Shown: positions 8,195-16,845, counted from the stretch's first letter. The stretch: 64,000 nt of DNA from Priestia aryabhattai (GCF_023715685.1 NZ_JAMBOQ010000009.1:1-64000), one strand, 5' to 3'. The notes: generated by a model not told the origin, from the letters alone. Numbers and translations: made by a program.

Positions 8195-8472
8195 TTTAGG
8201 ATCATGCTCTCACTGCTCTTCATTATGTTCTACTTTAGTCCTTGGGATATCTTTAGATCTCTCGTCCATTTCATGAAAAATATAAGCGACTAGGCCAATC
8301 CCTAACATATAAAAAAAGAGCACACATTGTATAACTAGTTAACAATCACCTACTGCGGTATCATTTCTTTTTTAATTCTAGGATTAGACAGGCAACCTTG
8401 CTGCTGTAGCTACATAGTATCTAAGGAATTACTACTCCATTCATGAATCAGTATCTATTCCTTTAATGTTAC
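8195..8472 (-). repeat. Small-membrane-gene repeat, copy A
   Basis: This copy shares with 9770-10140, 39540-40170 and 42045-42245 the small-gene frame, the CTACTGCRGTAG box followed by GTGAT, and an upstream tract containing ATACTGATT and AGATACTA-like sequence. It is cut at the right by the IS6 end at 8481. Confidence 0.6.
8210..8323 (-). CDS. Small membrane protein, repeat copy A
   Basis: About 37 residues from a GTG: LFFYMLGIGLVAYIFHEMDE, then RSKDIPRTKVEHNEEQ. It has one membrane segment and a charged tail, homologous to the longer protein at 39995. There is no good ribosome site, so it may be a decayed copy. The upstream side carries the conserved CTACTGCGGTA box at about 8350. Confidence 0.4.
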   Translation of the reverse strand: MLFFYMLGIGLVAYIFHEMDERSKDIPRTKVEHNEEQ

Positions 8473-8480
8473 CGCTTATC

Positions 8481-8494
8481 TTTGCGCCAGAACC
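8481..8494 (+). mobile_element. Solo IS6-type right terminal repeat
   Basis: TTTGCGCCAGAACC matches the right end of the intact IS6 (CTTTGCACCAGAACC at 43947-43961) with one mismatch. No transposase is attached. Confidence 0.65.
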
Positions 8495-8598
8495 CTTATT
8501 CTTTACTCGTTTCTTAATCCTAGATTATAATAAAATCAGTTATATTCAGATAATTTTAACTATTTTACACCTTAATCTAAGCAGGAAGGATGATTAAT

Positions 8599-9579
8599 AT
8601 GAAGAAAAGAACACTTGGAAAATCTGATTTAGAGGTTTCATCTCTTGGTTTAGGCTGTATGGGCATGTCTGATTTTTACAGCGGACGAAATGATGATCAA
8701 TCAGTAAAAACCATTCATCGTGCCATCGAACTGGGTATCAATTTTCTTGATACAGCAGATATGTATGGCGTTGGCCAAAATGAAAAATTAGTTGGTCAAG
8801 CTATTAAGGATCGACGTGATCAAGTTATTATTGCAACAAAGTTTGGGAATGTAAGAGGGGAAGATGGATCATTTTTAGGTGTTAATGGCCATCCAGACTA
8901 TGTAAAACAAGCTTGTGATGCAAGTCTATCCCGCTTAGGAGTAGATTATATTGATCTTTATTATCAGCATAGAGTAGATCCTAATGTTCCAATTGAAGAA
9001 ACAATTGGTGCGATGTCTGAATTAGTTCAAGAGGGAAAAGTACGCTACCTTGGCATGTCTGAGGCAGCTCCTCAAACGATTCGCCGTGCTTATACAGTAC
9101 ATGAAATAACAGCTATTCAGACGGAATATTCACTATGGAGCCGAGATGTCGAAGACGAAATTTTACCTGTTATCCGTGAGCTTGGAATTGGATTTGTAGC
9201 CTACAGTCCTTTAGGAAGAGGCTTTTTAACAGGGCAAATTCAAACATTTGAAGACTTGGCAGAAGATGATTATCGTCGCTTTTCTCCTCGCTTTCAAGGA
9301 GAAAACTTTACAAAAAATTTAGATCTTGTGAATCAAATTAGAGAATTAGCAAGAGAAAAAGACTGTCAGCCTTCACAGCTGGCACTTGCTTGGATTCTGT
9401 CTCAAGGTGATGATATTGTCCCGATTCCAGGAACAAAACGAATTCAATATCTAGAAGAAAATATTGGAGCCCTTAAAATTCAATTATCCAAAGAAGAACT
9501 TTATCGTATTAATGAAGTAGCCCCAAAAGGTGTGGCAGCAGGAGAACGTTATTCGGATATGAGCAGTGTTAATTTGTAA
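8599..9579 (+). CDS. Aldo/keto reductase
   Basis: A 326-residue NADPH-dependent (beta/alpha)8 oxidoreductase of the AKR superfamily. Motifs: [12 protein letters not shown] near the N-terminus, [12 protein letters not shown] (catalytic Asp and Tyr), IIATKFG (Lys), [10 protein letters not shown] (His), [13 protein letters not shown] and [16 protein letters not shown] (cofactor 2'-phosphate loop). ATG 8599 is preferred: AGGAAGG lies 9 bases away, while ATG 8590 touches that site. Substrate unknown. The gene fills the space between two solo IS6 ends (8494 and 9580), which suggests arrival on a composite transposon. Confidence 0.9.
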   Translation: MKKRTLGKSDLEVSSLGLGCMGMSDFYSGRNDDQSVKTIHRAIELGINFLDTADMYGVGQNEKLVGQAIKDRRDQVIIATKFGNVRGEDGSFLGVNGHPDYVKQACDASLSRLGVDYIDLYYQHRVDPNVPIEETIGAMSELVQEGKVRYLGMSEAAPQTIRRAYTVHEITAIQTEYSLWSRDVEDEILPVIRELGIGFVAYSPLGRGFLTGQIQTFEDLAEDDYRRFSPRFQGENFTKNLDLVNQIRELAREKDCQPSQLALAWILSQGDDIVPIPGTKRIQYLEENIGALKIQLSKEELYRINEVAPKGVAAGERYSDMSSVNL

Positions 9580-9596
9580 GGTTCTGGTGCAAAAAC
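9580..9596 (+). mobile_element. Solo IS6-type left terminal repeat
   Basis: GGTTCTGGTGCAAAAAC begins one base after the aldo/keto reductase stop codon and matches the left end of IS6 (GGCTCTGGTGCAAAAAT at 43101). No transposase follows. Confidence 0.65.
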
Positions 9597-9730
9597 ATTC
9601 ACTAGAAACATAGAGATCCTGTTCCCTTTAAGTTACTAGCTTATGAAACTAATCCAAACAGTTGATGGATGAATTTTTTAATTTTTTGGACAGACGTCAC
9701 CCTATGCTAGGCCCAGGTCGTTATAGAGTG

Positions 9731-9760
9731 AAAAGAGAAGGGCTTCCCTTCTCTTTTTTT
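9731..9760. terminator. Terminator hairpin
   Basis: AAAAGAGAAGGG pairs with CCCTTCTCTTTTTTT. It serves the reverse-strand relic at 9759-9929 or + strand transcription from the reductase. Confidence 0.65.
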
Positions 9761-9929
9761 ATTCAATCGTGTTTTCACTCTTTTTAAAACTTGAGGCATA
9801 TGATTCACCAAGTTCCCACTGATCCTCATTACGTTCTAATTTAGATGTTGGGGAATTTTTAATCTCTCTTCCATTTTATGAAAAATATAAGCGACTAGAC
9901 CAATCCCTAGCATATAAAAAAGAGCACAT
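9759..9929 (-). pseudogene. Small membrane protein relic, repeat copy B
   Basis: The frame MCSFYMLGIGLVAYIFHKME runs to an early stop. A second frame holds the conserved tail SSFKKSENTIE. The intact homologue at 39995 has both parts in one frame, so at least one frameshift separates them here. Confidence 0.55.
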
Positions 9930-10140
9930 ATTCTATGACCATCTAACGATCACCTACTGCGGTAGCTACTTAGTATCAAAAGAATAACTACTTCGTTTGG
10001 TAATCAGTATCTACCTCGTTGGTGTTACTGCGTTAATACAGGCTTTATGTACGTATTGGAGCTAATTTTGGAATTTGTAAGGAAGCTGAGCCGAAGAGGC
10101 GAATGGGGCGACCGGATGCGTTGAGCTGAAATAACGGATA
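9770..10140 (-). repeat. Small-membrane-gene repeat, copy B
   Basis: This copy contains the ATCACCTACTGCGGTAG box (9949-9965) and the tract with AATCAGTATCTAC and TAATACAGGCTTTATG. The same tract separates the divergent small genes at 39.6-40.0 kb in opposite orientation. Confidence 0.6.
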
Positions 10141-10183
10141 CATGAAAGGTAAAAAAATAAAAAGAATGAAAGAAGGTAACAAC

Positions 10184-10483
10184 ATGAGAAAAACAAAAGG
10201 GTTCACCTTTCGAAACGTCTTTCCTCCATCTCTCAAACCATCTCTCACGAGACCTCGTCCTTTCAACGCGTATTCCTTTGTTCCGTTTAGCCCATTTGCC
10301 ATGCTTGACCCCACCATTCTTATCCTAGGAGGCATTGTTTTGGGCATTGCCATCATCGAACGCATATTGGAGCGATGGGGTGTCATCGATCTCGTTGATC
10401 AGTTTGAAAAAGTGATGCGGTTTATCTTACCTGTCACCTTTTATGGAACCTTATTTTACTTCTTTGCGACATTTATATTTTAA
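10184..10483 (+). CDS. Small two-segment membrane protein
   Basis: A 99-residue protein. Its N-terminal ~40 residues are basic and proline-rich (PSLKPSLTRPRPFNAYSFVP), followed by two hydrophobic segments (ILILGGIVLGIAIIERIL at ~46-63 and ILPVTFYGTLFYFFATFIF at the end). I chose ATG 10184 because the homologous gene at 39698 begins at the equivalent MKKTQ. It is divergent from the copy-B relic. Function unknown; it may belong to a plasmid envelope complex, but nothing here shows that. Confidence 0.65.
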   Translation: MRKTKGFTFRNVFPPSLKPSLTRPRPFNAYSFVPFSPFAMLDPTILILGGIVLGIAIIERILERWGVIDLVDQFEKVMRFILPVTFYGTLFYFFATFIF

Positions 10484-10533
10484 GGGGGATTCCGATGTTT
10501 GAAAAGCTAAAATTACAGAGTTTTTTTATGTAG

Positions 10534-10575
10534 AAAAGGACTCCTAATTTGATTGAATAAGGAGCCCTTTCTTTT
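10534..10575 (+). terminator. Terminator
   Basis: AAAAGGACTCC pairs with GGAGCCCTTT across a loop and is followed by CTTTTATT. Confidence 0.65.
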
Positions 10576-10625
10576 ATTGATAGCAACTGAAATTATCGTC
10601 GAAACCTTAATTTGAATGTTTAGAA

Positions 10626-10916
10626 TTAAGAGTGTTGACCGTGAAGTCCCCAATGAGGTGCTTCGTAATCTGTGTGATTTCCATGCTGGTCATAATGACC
10701 GGGTATGCCTACCCAATGGAATCCTTCAGGTGGGTGGACTTGAGGAGGCATTCCTTGTAGTTGTTCTAACACTTCACCTTGACGATAGTAGCCAATGTGA
10801 GCATGCTCGAATTGACCTAAGTGAACGTGGTCACCATGGATTACAACTTCATAATGCTCAGGAATATCAACATGTTCCCAGTGTTCGCTACCACCATGAT
10901 TGTGCTCTTCTGGCAT
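10626..10916 (-). CDS. Histidine-rich small protein
   Basis: A 96-residue protein with about one histidine in every five to six residues, spread over the whole chain (for example HVDIPEHYEVVIHGDHVHLG and QFEHAHIGYYRQ). It has no signal peptide and no cysteines. It starts 8 bases after AAAGGAG. The composition suggests binding of Ni, Zn, Cu or Co ions, or a storage role, but no family is recognised. It is monocistronic, with no transporter neighbour to name the metal. Confidence 0.7.
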   Translation of the reverse strand: MPEEHNHGGSEHWEHVDIPEHYEVVIHGDHVHLGQFEHAHIGYYRQGEVLEQLQGMPPQVHPPEGFHWVGIPGHYDQHGNHTDYEAPHWGLHGQHS

Positions 10917-11068
10917 TTAACTTCACTCCTTTGTAATTTGATTCCATAGGGTATTATTGAACAAACTCTTTTTCTTAATTCTAGGTTAAAAAAGGTAAAT
11001 CACCAATGTCTTTCAATGGGGGGACATCCTTTGGTTTTTCGCCTATCCCATGAAAAATAAAGGCCAAA

Positions 11069-11370
11069 TTGATTTCAATTTATAATCCTTTAGTAACAAT
11101 TCCTGTAGGTTGTCCACCTTTTAATGATTACACGGTAAAGCATGAATTGTATTTCGACGAGGGGTTGACGGAGCAGTTTGATTTTTCAACAGATATTTTC
11201 CAAACGGTTCAAAATGTATATATTAAAACAATCATGGAGACAGCAGGGATCAGGTGCCGATTTTACGAGAAATCGAATTACCTTATCGTGATGAAGAGAG
11301 GGCAACTAGTAACATTTGGCTTAATAAATGTATAGAGAGATTAACCAAGCTAATTACTGTACCCGCTTGA
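11069..11370 (+). pseudogene. Unrecognised frame with probable frameshift
   Basis: Frame one reads MISIYNPLVTIPVGCPPFND, YTVKHELYFDEGLTEQFDFS and so on to about 11240. A second frame then looks coding (DQVPILREIELPYRDEERAT, then SNIWLNKCIERLTKLITVPA) to 11370. The start has no good ribosome site, and the 3' part overlaps the convergent DUF5677 gene. Probably a decayed gene of unknown function; either half could be chance. Confidence 0.3.
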
Positions 11371-12086
11371 GAAGCAACGCTCTGACTTTGAAGATTATGT
11401 ACTAGTGAAGCACTATGAGCAGCATTGGATGTAGAAGGATACATCTTTTGGTACATTTTTCCATCACTTGTAATTTCATAAAGAGTCTTGAAGTTTATAT
11501 TCTTTTTCTTTTTCTCCTGGTCTGTCAAATCAGGATGGTTTTTGATGTCTTCAGATAGTGGAATGAAATACCAATCTTTTCTTTCTTTATAATTATTTTC
11601 TATGAAGCTGTATTTTTCTTGAAGAGGGCCTTCCGTTCTATTCTTAAATTGTATAAAATAAGGATCATATTTATAATCTGGATCGTTCTTATGTTCCTCT
11701 AGTTTGTGGTACTGAGCAAAAATCGTATAGTCTTCATAATACTTCATATTGGCCTCAAAGTTTTTATTGATATACATTAAATTAGCATATGTTTCAAATA
11801 AGGATCGTACTATATTATAGCTTTGAGTTACACAACCTATAGTAACTGTGCTGTGTATTACCAGTACATCGGATAAAGCTTTAGACAAAAGGGTTTTATA
11901 TCCTTGGGGCATTGTATCAAAGATGCTTTCTTGATACATGAGAAAATGAGCAAATGCATATTGTTTCTTCAAACTCTCTAAAAGTGGTTTGTATGATATG
12001 CATCTTTTTTCTTGTAAAACGGCAATCTCTTTTTCTAGGTTGTTACTATACTCCTCTAATTGCTCCAAAATTGGATTCTGCTCCAA
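11283..12086 (-). CDS. DUF5677 family protein
   Basis: A 267-residue, mainly helical protein. The pattern ALSDVLVIHSTVTIGCVTQS, then YNIVRSLFETYANLMYI, with a C-terminal TSNAAHSASLVHN, fits the DUF5677 family of unknown function, often found near mobile DNA and sometimes suspected in defence. The C-terminus (QMLLVALSSSR) overlaps the opposite-strand relic by 88 bases, so the original end may have been replaced at a junction. Confidence 0.6.
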   Translation of the reverse strand: MEQNPILEQLEEYSNNLEKEIAVLQEKRCISYKPLLESLKKQYAFAHFLMYQESIFDTMPQGYKTLLSKALSDVLVIHSTVTIGCVTQSYNIVRSLFETYANLMYINKNFEANMKYYEDYTIFAQYHKLEEHKNDPDYKYDPYFIQFKNRTEGPLQEKYSFIENNYKERKDWYFIPLSEDIKNHPDLTDQEKKKKNINFKTLYEITSDGKMYQKMYPSTSNAAHSASLVHNLQSQSVASQAGTVISLVNLSIHLLSQMLLVALSSSR

Positions 12087-12161
12087 TATACTCCCTCCAT
12101 TTTAAACGTTATATATACAATATTCCCTATTTTCAAGAAAGCAACACATATAAACATAGAA

Positions 12162-12190
12162 AAAGAGCCTATAAATTTCATAGACTCTTT
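12162..12190. terminator. Hairpin
   Basis: AAAGAGCCTAT pairs with ATAGACTCTTT. It is positioned to end the zinc-ribbon gene at 12201 on the reverse strand. Confidence 0.5.
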
Positions 12191-12200
12191 GATTGATTCT

Positions 12201-12380
12201 TTATATATACTTCTTCATTCCACAATTCAAATATTCACATAGAAACTTGCCTTTACCTACACTATTTTTGAAATTAACTCCATCGCAGTTGTTACAGTGT
12301 CCACTCTTCTTGTCAGGTAGCTCACTATATTCATAAATTTTTGTTAGATCAATGTTTGCGTACTTATCTTGTTGCTCCAT
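12201..12380 (-). CDS. Small zinc-ribbon protein
   Basis: A 59-residue protein, MEQQDKYANIDLTKIYEYSE then LPDKKSGHCNNCDGVNFKNS, ending CEYLNCGMKKYI. Two pairs of cysteines (CNNC-type and C-x4-C) suggest one zinc ion. It is the intact relative of the gene split by the aminopeptidase insertion (6712 and 8017). Role unknown; a nucleic-acid-binding or transcription-linked function is possible. Confidence 0.6.
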   Translation of the reverse strand: MEQQDKYANIDLTKIYEYSELPDKKSGHCNNCDGVNFKNSVGKGKFLCEYLNCGMKKYI

Positions 12381-12454
12381 CTTTTATCCTTCACATTCCT
12401 TGATTATCATAGCAGTAGATATGGGAAAAAGAAAGCTGTTCTAAATATAATGCA

Positions 12455-12485
12455 AAAAAAGAGAGCAGAGGTTTGCTCTCTTTTC
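12455..12485. terminator. Terminator
   Basis: AGAGAGCA pairs with TGCTCTCTTTT, with an A run on the left, so it can act on both strands. It ends the gene at 12490 on the reverse strand. Confidence 0.65.
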
Positions 12486-12489
12486 TGAT

Positions 12490-12843
12490 TTATACTACAC
12501 CAGATAATACATTAGAAATATCGGTTTTTTTAGTTGCTAATCTATTTTTACCATTCATATACTTTACCCATGCTATTATGTTAGATAATAGAGACCTTCG
12601 ATCCCCATCACAATAAAATGCAGATACAAGACCGTAAGCAAGCTCTAGGCTTATTTCATAGTTATTACCAGTCTTCGTGTCAAGTATGAAATGAGATTGA
12701 ATATCTTTTGTATGGTCATTACTATCTACTATTTTGTAGGCATCTACAATTCGAAACTGTCCGATCATAAATAACTCTTTATAGCCACTCTGTATCTTAT
12801 TTTCAACTTGAGAATAACTAATTTCTTTCATCCAGAACTTCAT
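12490..12843 (-). CDS. Hypothetical protein
   Basis: A 117-residue protein beginning MKFWMKEISYSQVENKIQSG, with LELAYGLVSAFYCDGDRRSL and a basic C-terminus. The start at 12843 is supported by AAAGGAG followed by a T tract 8 bases long; the longer start at 12876 overlaps it. No domain recognised. Monocistronic with its own terminator. Confidence 0.6.
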   Translation of the reverse strand: MKFWMKEISYSQVENKIQSGYKELFMIGQFRIVDAYKIVDSNDHTKDIQSHFILDTKTGNNYEISLELAYGLVSAFYCDGDRRSLLSNIIAWVKYMNGKNRLATKKTDISNVLSGVV

Positions 12844-12929
12844 AAAAAACACTCCTTTGGAATATTTTTTTATCATTACGCTCCGTAATGTATTCTTCGT
12901 TCTTTTGAGTTTTTCCTTTATAAAAAGAC

Positions 12930-12971
12930 AAAAACCCCTCGACAGTTTCCGCAGGAGTCTAGGGGGTTTTC
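12930..12971. terminator. Hairpin
   Basis: AAAACCCCT pairs with AGGGGGTTTT across a GC-containing loop. It is bidirectional in form. Confidence 0.55.
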
Positions 12972-12984
12972 AATAACAGATATC

Positions 12985-13072
12985 ACAACAGGATTGTACA
13001 TAAAGAGCTGCATACTCCGTAAATATGGAACCCAACAACCCCTTTGCGCCACAAGGGGGCCCTTTTGGTATG
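12985..13072 (+). repeat. Module-end repeat block, copy 2
   Basis: A diverged TGTACATAAAGAGCTGCATA element is followed by GAACCC- and GGGGGCCC-type hairpin arms and then by dif-like site 3. The order is the same as at 53398-53575. Confidence 0.5.
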
Positions 13073-13100
13073 TCTTCCGTAAATAGTGATTATGTTAACT
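13073..13100 (+). other. dif-like XerCD site 3
   Basis: XerC-type arm TCTTCCGTAAA, centre TAGTGA, XerD-type arm TTATGTTAACT. It is the first of eight same-orientation sites up to 19321. Confidence 0.75.
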
Positions 13101-13230
13101 ACGATTATATATTTCATGCATTTTTGTACTAGTGATTGATCTATTGGATCGATAATTATCAACATAACACTTTTTTTCTGTGATAGCATTAACTTGAGTG
13201 AATTTATAAATAAAATAGGGAGAGGTTAGA

Positions 13231-13704
13231 ATGAAAATTCGTTCAGTAAAGGGAACAGATTATTATGTAATATCTCCATTAATTAACGAGTGGTGGAACG
13301 GTAGACAAATGTCTGATATGTTGCCAAAGCTATTTTTTGATCATTTTCAAAATACAAGTTTTATTGCTGAAGAAAAAGGCGAGATTATAGGTTTTCTAAT
13401 TGGCTTTTTATCCCAATCTCATATGGATGAAGCATATATTCATTTTGTTGGAGTTCATCCTGACCATAGAGGAAAGAAAATTGGAAAGCAATTATATAGT
13501 CATTTCTTTGATGTTATTAAACAAAATGGGCGAAATACTATTCGATGTGTAACGTCCCCTGTTAATAAAGCCTCAATTGCTTATCATACAAAAATGGGAT
13601 TTAGAATTGAACAAGGCGATAAAAGTTTAGATAATGTATCTTTACATACTAACTATGATGGAGTTAATCAGGATCGTGTTTTATTTATAAAGCATTTGGT
13701 CTGA
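13231..13704 (+). CDS. GNAT N-acetyltransferase
   Basis: A 157-residue Gcn5-related acetyltransferase. The acetyl-CoA loop is visible as VGVHPDHRGKKIGKQLYSHF (residues ~74-93, with R/Q-x-x-G-x-G/A replaced by RGKKIGK), followed by VNKASIAYHTKMGFRIEQGD typical of motif B. The start follows GGAGAGG. It acetylates an amine on an unknown small molecule or protein. It is the only gene between dif-like sites 3 and 4, so it looks like a one-gene cassette. Confidence 0.9.
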   Translation: MKIRSVKGTDYYVISPLINEWWNGRQMSDMLPKLFFDHFQNTSFIAEEKGEIIGFLIGFLSQSHMDEAYIHFVGVHPDHRGKKIGKQLYSHFFDVIKQNGRNTIRCVTSPVNKASIAYHTKMGFRIEQGDKSLDNVSLHTNYDGVNQDRVLFIKHLV

Positions 13705-13751
13705 TGTTGTGATAAGGGAAAACAACCAAAATTAATTTCTACATAAAATCC

Positions 13752-13779
13752 CCTTCCTAGAATAAGAGCTATGTAAACT
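13752..13779 (+). other. dif-like XerCD site 4
   Basis: XerC-type arm CCTTCCTAGAA (one base from the Bacillus subtilis dif arm ACTTCCTAGAA), centre TAAGAG, XerD-type arm CTATGTAAACT. A TTGTATATAGTATG box follows. Confidence 0.75.
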
Positions 13780-13844
13780 AGGGTTGTATATAGTATGTAA
13801 TAATTAGAATGTATCTAATTTAACTAATAAAGAGGTAATGCATT

Positions 13845-14201
13845 TTGAAAATTTATAAGCTTAATAAGGAAAATGGCAAGAAAGTAGAAAAATATGATTC
13901 TAATTTAGCTACATACTTAAAACTGGTACAAACAAATGAAATAGCCAATATTGGATGTATGTACATAGATCTAAAAGGCATTCTAGGCTATCATCAAGCT
14001 CCTGTTTCACAACTATTTGTAGTTGTTCAAGGTGAAGGATGGGTGACTGGAGAAGATCAAAAACAAATTAATATTAAAGCTGGAGAAGCAGCTTTTTGGG
14101 AAAAGGGAGAATGGCACACTTCAGGAAGCAATAGTGGTATGACAGCAATTTTAATTCAATCAGAATCTCTAAACCCTCAATCGTTTATGAAAATAAAATA
14201 A
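13845..14201 (+). CDS. Cupin-domain protein
   Basis: A 118-residue single cupin. The barrel core is VVVQGEGWVTGEDQKQINIK followed by AGEAAFWEKGEWHTSGSNSG; the EWHT histidine could bind metal, but the usual HxH in motif 1 is YHQ here. It starts with TTG after AAGAGG. Substrate unknown. It is the sole gene between dif-like sites 4 and 5 and ends 5 bases before site 5. Confidence 0.8.
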   Translation: MKIYKLNKENGKKVEKYDSNLATYLKLVQTNEIANIGCMYIDLKGILGYHQAPVSQLFVVVQGEGWVTGEDQKQINIKAGEAAFWEKGEWHTSGSNSGMTAILIQSESLNPQSFMKIK

Positions 14202-14206
14202 CTGTT

Positions 14207-14234
14207 ATTTCCGATAACACGTTTTATGTTAACT
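14207..14234 (+). other. dif-like XerCD site 5
   Basis: XerC-type arm ATTTCCGATAA, centre CACGTT, XerD-type arm TTATGTTAACT, followed by ACAAATGTATAC. The first arm and the centre equal those of site 1 at 1347. Confidence 0.8.
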
Positions 14235-14356
14235 ACAAATGTATACTTTTACGAACTCAGTATTAGAAATTATTGCAAAGTGTTAAAGGAATTGAAATGT
14301 ATATATATATGTTCCTTCCGAAAGTGGTGATTATTTAAATAAAGAGCGAATAAAGA

Positions 14357-14386
14357 AAAGCCTCCTTTTAAATAAAGAAGGCTTTT
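14357..14386. terminator. Terminator
   Basis: AAAAGCCTCCTT pairs with AAGAAGGCTTTT. It ends the reverse-strand transporter gene at 14436. Confidence 0.65.
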
Positions 14387-14435
14387 AAGTTTAATCTTCT
14401 GGTTATAAAAATATCTATCGTTCTTTTATCCCCAG

Positions 14436-15686
14436 TTATATGTTTTGTGAGTTAGTAGAGCTTATATATCGATCTTTAGCTGCACTAAGACCAAATATAA
14501 AGAGTAAGACTGATGCACCGACTAATATTAAAAGAGGAATAGTCCAACTATTAGTGGCATCATGTATAAATCCAAAAAGGGTTGGACCAATTGCTGCAAG
14601 CAAGTACCCAACCGATTGTGCCATGCCAGATAATTCTGCAGCCTGCTGCGCATTCCTTGTACGTAAGCCGAAAAACATCATGGATAGGCTGAATGCGAAG
14701 CCTCCTCCTATGCCTAAAGCAATGATCCAAAAAATAATTAAATTTGAACTACCGTATAGTAACCCAAACGTCCCGATTAAAAATAAAATCGCTGTAATAG
14801 TCACTAACGAACGTTGACCGGACATGCGTCCTGCTATGACTGGGACGATAAAAGTAAAAGGAAGAAGAGCCAATAGCATAACGGAAAGCATTAAGCCGGA
14901 TTGACTTGAATTTAATCCCTGTTGCTTAAGGATTTCTGGCAGCCAAGCAACTAGGACATAAAAGAACATGGATTGTAGTCCCATAAATAAGGTTACCTGC
15001 CACGCTAGTGCCGAACTCCACAAGTTTACATGACTGTCAGCCTTCTCTTTATGAACGGTATCTCTTCTCACGTTACTATGTTTCATCTGTAATAACCAAA
15101 AAAAGATAGATATAAAGCTTAAAACACCCCAAATTCCCAATGCACCCTTCCAGCCAAATCTCCATCCAAGTGCAATGGGAACACTTACACCGGAAGCTAT
15201 TGCTCCAAATAAGTTCATAGAAATAGAATACACGCCAGTCATTAGACCTATACGTTTTGGAAATTCACGTTTAATTAGTCCAGGTAACAATACATTCCCA
15301 ACGGATATAGCCAAACCAAGGATTGCAGTACCTATATATAAAGAAGCAACTCCTGATAAGGAACGTATAGCAATACCAACTGTCAAAAAGACGATAGAGC
15401 CAAGAATAATTAGTTCTACCCCATATTTCTGCCCTAACTTGGGAACAATAGGTGAAAATAACGCAAAGCTTAATAACGGCAGTGTGGTAATCATACCCGC
15501 CATTGTATTTGAGATATTTATATCATCCTTAATAAAACCAACCATTGGCCCTACTGAGGTCAAAGGGGCTCGTAAGTTAGCTGCTATAAATACAATACCA
15601 ACAATCATTATCAAAACGGAATATTTTCCAACTGTTGATGTACGCCCTTTATTCTCCTTTTTAATTACTTGATCCATTGAACTCAT
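14436..15686 (-). CDS. MFS transporter, CynX/NimT type
   Basis: A 416-residue membrane protein with about 12 hydrophobic segments. VFIAANLRAPLTSVGPMVGF at the N-terminus and GLQSMFFYVLVAWLPEIL in the middle are typical of the cyanate/2-nitroimidazole (CynX, NimT, YeaN) branch of the major facilitator superfamily. I chose ATG 15686 (MSSMDQVIK) because AGGAGG lies upstream; the frame to 15734 has no site. It probably exports or imports a small organic anion or drug. It shares an interval with the regulator at 15958, which likely controls it. Confidence 0.88.
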   Translation of the reverse strand: MSSMDQVIKKENKGRTSTVGKYSVLIMIVGIVFIAANLRAPLTSVGPMVGFIKDDINISNTMAGMITTLPLLSFALFSPIVPKLGQKYGVELIILGSIVFLTVGIAIRSLSGVASLYIGTAILGLAISVGNVLLPGLIKREFPKRIGLMTGVYSISMNLFGAIASGVSVPIALGWRFGWKGALGIWGVLSFISIFFWLLQMKHSNVRRDTVHKEKADSHVNLWSSALAWQVTLFMGLQSMFFYVLVAWLPEILKQQGLNSSQSGLMLSVMLLALLPFTFIVPVIAGRMSGQRSLVTITAILFLIGTFGLLYGSSNLIIFWIIALGIGGGFAFSLSMMFFGLRTRNAQQAAELSGMAQSVGYLLAAIGPTLFGFIHDATNSWTIPLLILVGASVLLFIFGLSAAKDRYISSTNSQNI

Positions 15687-15889
15687 TCTGTTTCCTCCTA
15701 GAATTTGAAAAATCATGTAATGTAGTTTATTCATTATGAATTACTGTAAAGATAAATAACGAATAAAGAAAATATTTGTAGTTGAACAACTTTTATATAT
15801 TATAATATATTTAATGTCCCGTAATATATAATATAGTATAACAATTGGATTTTGTCTATCCTCAAATAAAGAACTATTTTAAATAAATA

Positions 15890-15932
15890 CAAGGAATGCT
15901 CCAATCCACCTAATGGATCGGAGCATTCCTTG
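15890..15932. terminator. Strong bidirectional hairpin
   Basis: CAAGGAATGCTCC pairs perfectly with GGAGCATTCCTTG. It lies between the regulator stop (15958) and the transporter start (15686) on the reverse strand, so the two genes are separately transcribed or attenuated. Confidence 0.7.
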
Positions 15933-15957
15933 TATTTGGATAAGCTAAGAAAAAAAT

Positions 15958-16527
15958 TTAGATTGCGTATTTCAATATAATATGAAGAACAACAACATCG
16001 TTAGTATGATTGGTGTACGAATGTGTACCATTTGTAGAAAAACTAATTGAATCATATTGATTTAGGCTATATGATTCATTGTTAACTTTAATTGTGATAG
16101 TTCCAGACATGACAGTTGCAAGTTCTGTTGTGTTATGATGATGTTTTTCCGGATAATAGGAGCTATTTGGCTGTAAATAAGCACGGTACATTTCCATATT
16201 ATTATTTACATTTTGAAAAATGGGTTCGATTGCCCAATTAGATTCTTCTCCAACAATACGTAATCCTTCCCCAGCTCGAAATAGATTTACATCGCTTTCA
16301 GTTGAGAATAGAGCCATGAGTGGTATAGATAAACTTTTTGAAATTTTCCATAACACTCCTATTGTGGGGTTTGTTTCTCCTCGTTCTATATTTCCCAGCG
16401 TTAACTTGCTTACACCTGATAATTCTGATAGTTCTTCAAGATTTAAATTTTTTTCTTTACGAAGTTTTCTTAGTACTCCCCCAACTTGTAAAACAACTTG
16501 CTTTGGATTATCAGTTTCTAAATGCAT
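15958..16527 (-). CDS. XRE-type regulator with C-terminal cupin
   Basis: A 189-residue regulator. Residues ~15-70 are a lambda-repressor-like helix-turn-helix (LRKLRKEKNLNLEELSELSG, then VSKLTLGNIERGETNPTIGV). Residues ~110-185 are a cupin sensor (SSYYPEKHHHNTTELATVMS, NQYDSISFSTNGTHSYTNH). This build is common in regulators of adjacent transporters. I chose ATG 16527 since AAAGGGTGG lies just upstream. The inferred target is the CynX-like gene at 14436. The HHH and THS motifs could bind a metal or small effector. Confidence 0.85.
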   Translation of the reverse strand: MHLETDNPKQVVLQVGGVLRKLRKEKNLNLEELSELSGVSKLTLGNIERGETNPTIGVLWKISKSLSIPLMALFSTESDVNLFRAGEGLRIVGEESNWAIEPIFQNVNNNMEMYRAYLQPNSSYYPEKHHHNTTELATVMSGTITIKVNNESYSLNQYDSISFSTNGTHSYTNHTNDVVVLHIILKYAI

Positions 16528-16754
16528 TTTAGCCACCCTTTGCAATATCATGAGAAAACATTAATTTGTTAAGTATTATAATGGATAGAATACTATTGAA
16601 CAAACAATTTGTTTAATATGTTATACAATATTGGTTATTATATGTACTAAAATATACTTTTTATACAAAATGCTTCTGTTTATTCTATTACAACTAAACA
16701 TTTATAATAAATACGGTTCTATAGTGGTAGATGCCCCACGGCGTCTTTATGCAG

Positions 16755-16782
16755 ATTTCTTATAACCTACGTTATGTGAACT
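16755..16782 (+). other. dif-like XerCD site 6
   Basis: XerC-type arm ATTTCTTATAA, centre CCTACG, XerD-type arm TTATGTGAACT, followed by TTGTATATGTTATAC. Confidence 0.8.
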
Positions 16783-16845
16783 AAATTTGTATATGTTATA
16801 CCGTTAGAGAATACACATGAAATATAACGTTGTAGGAGGAATGTA

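Noticed and set aside
10616..10936. 106-codon frame opposite the histidine-rich gene
   Set aside because: No ribosome site, while the reverse-strand frame has AAAGGAG and a coherent composition.
15175..15672. 165-codon open frame on the + strand opposite the CynX-type transporter
   Set aside because: It is antisense to a well-supported membrane protein, and its composition is that of a shadow frame.
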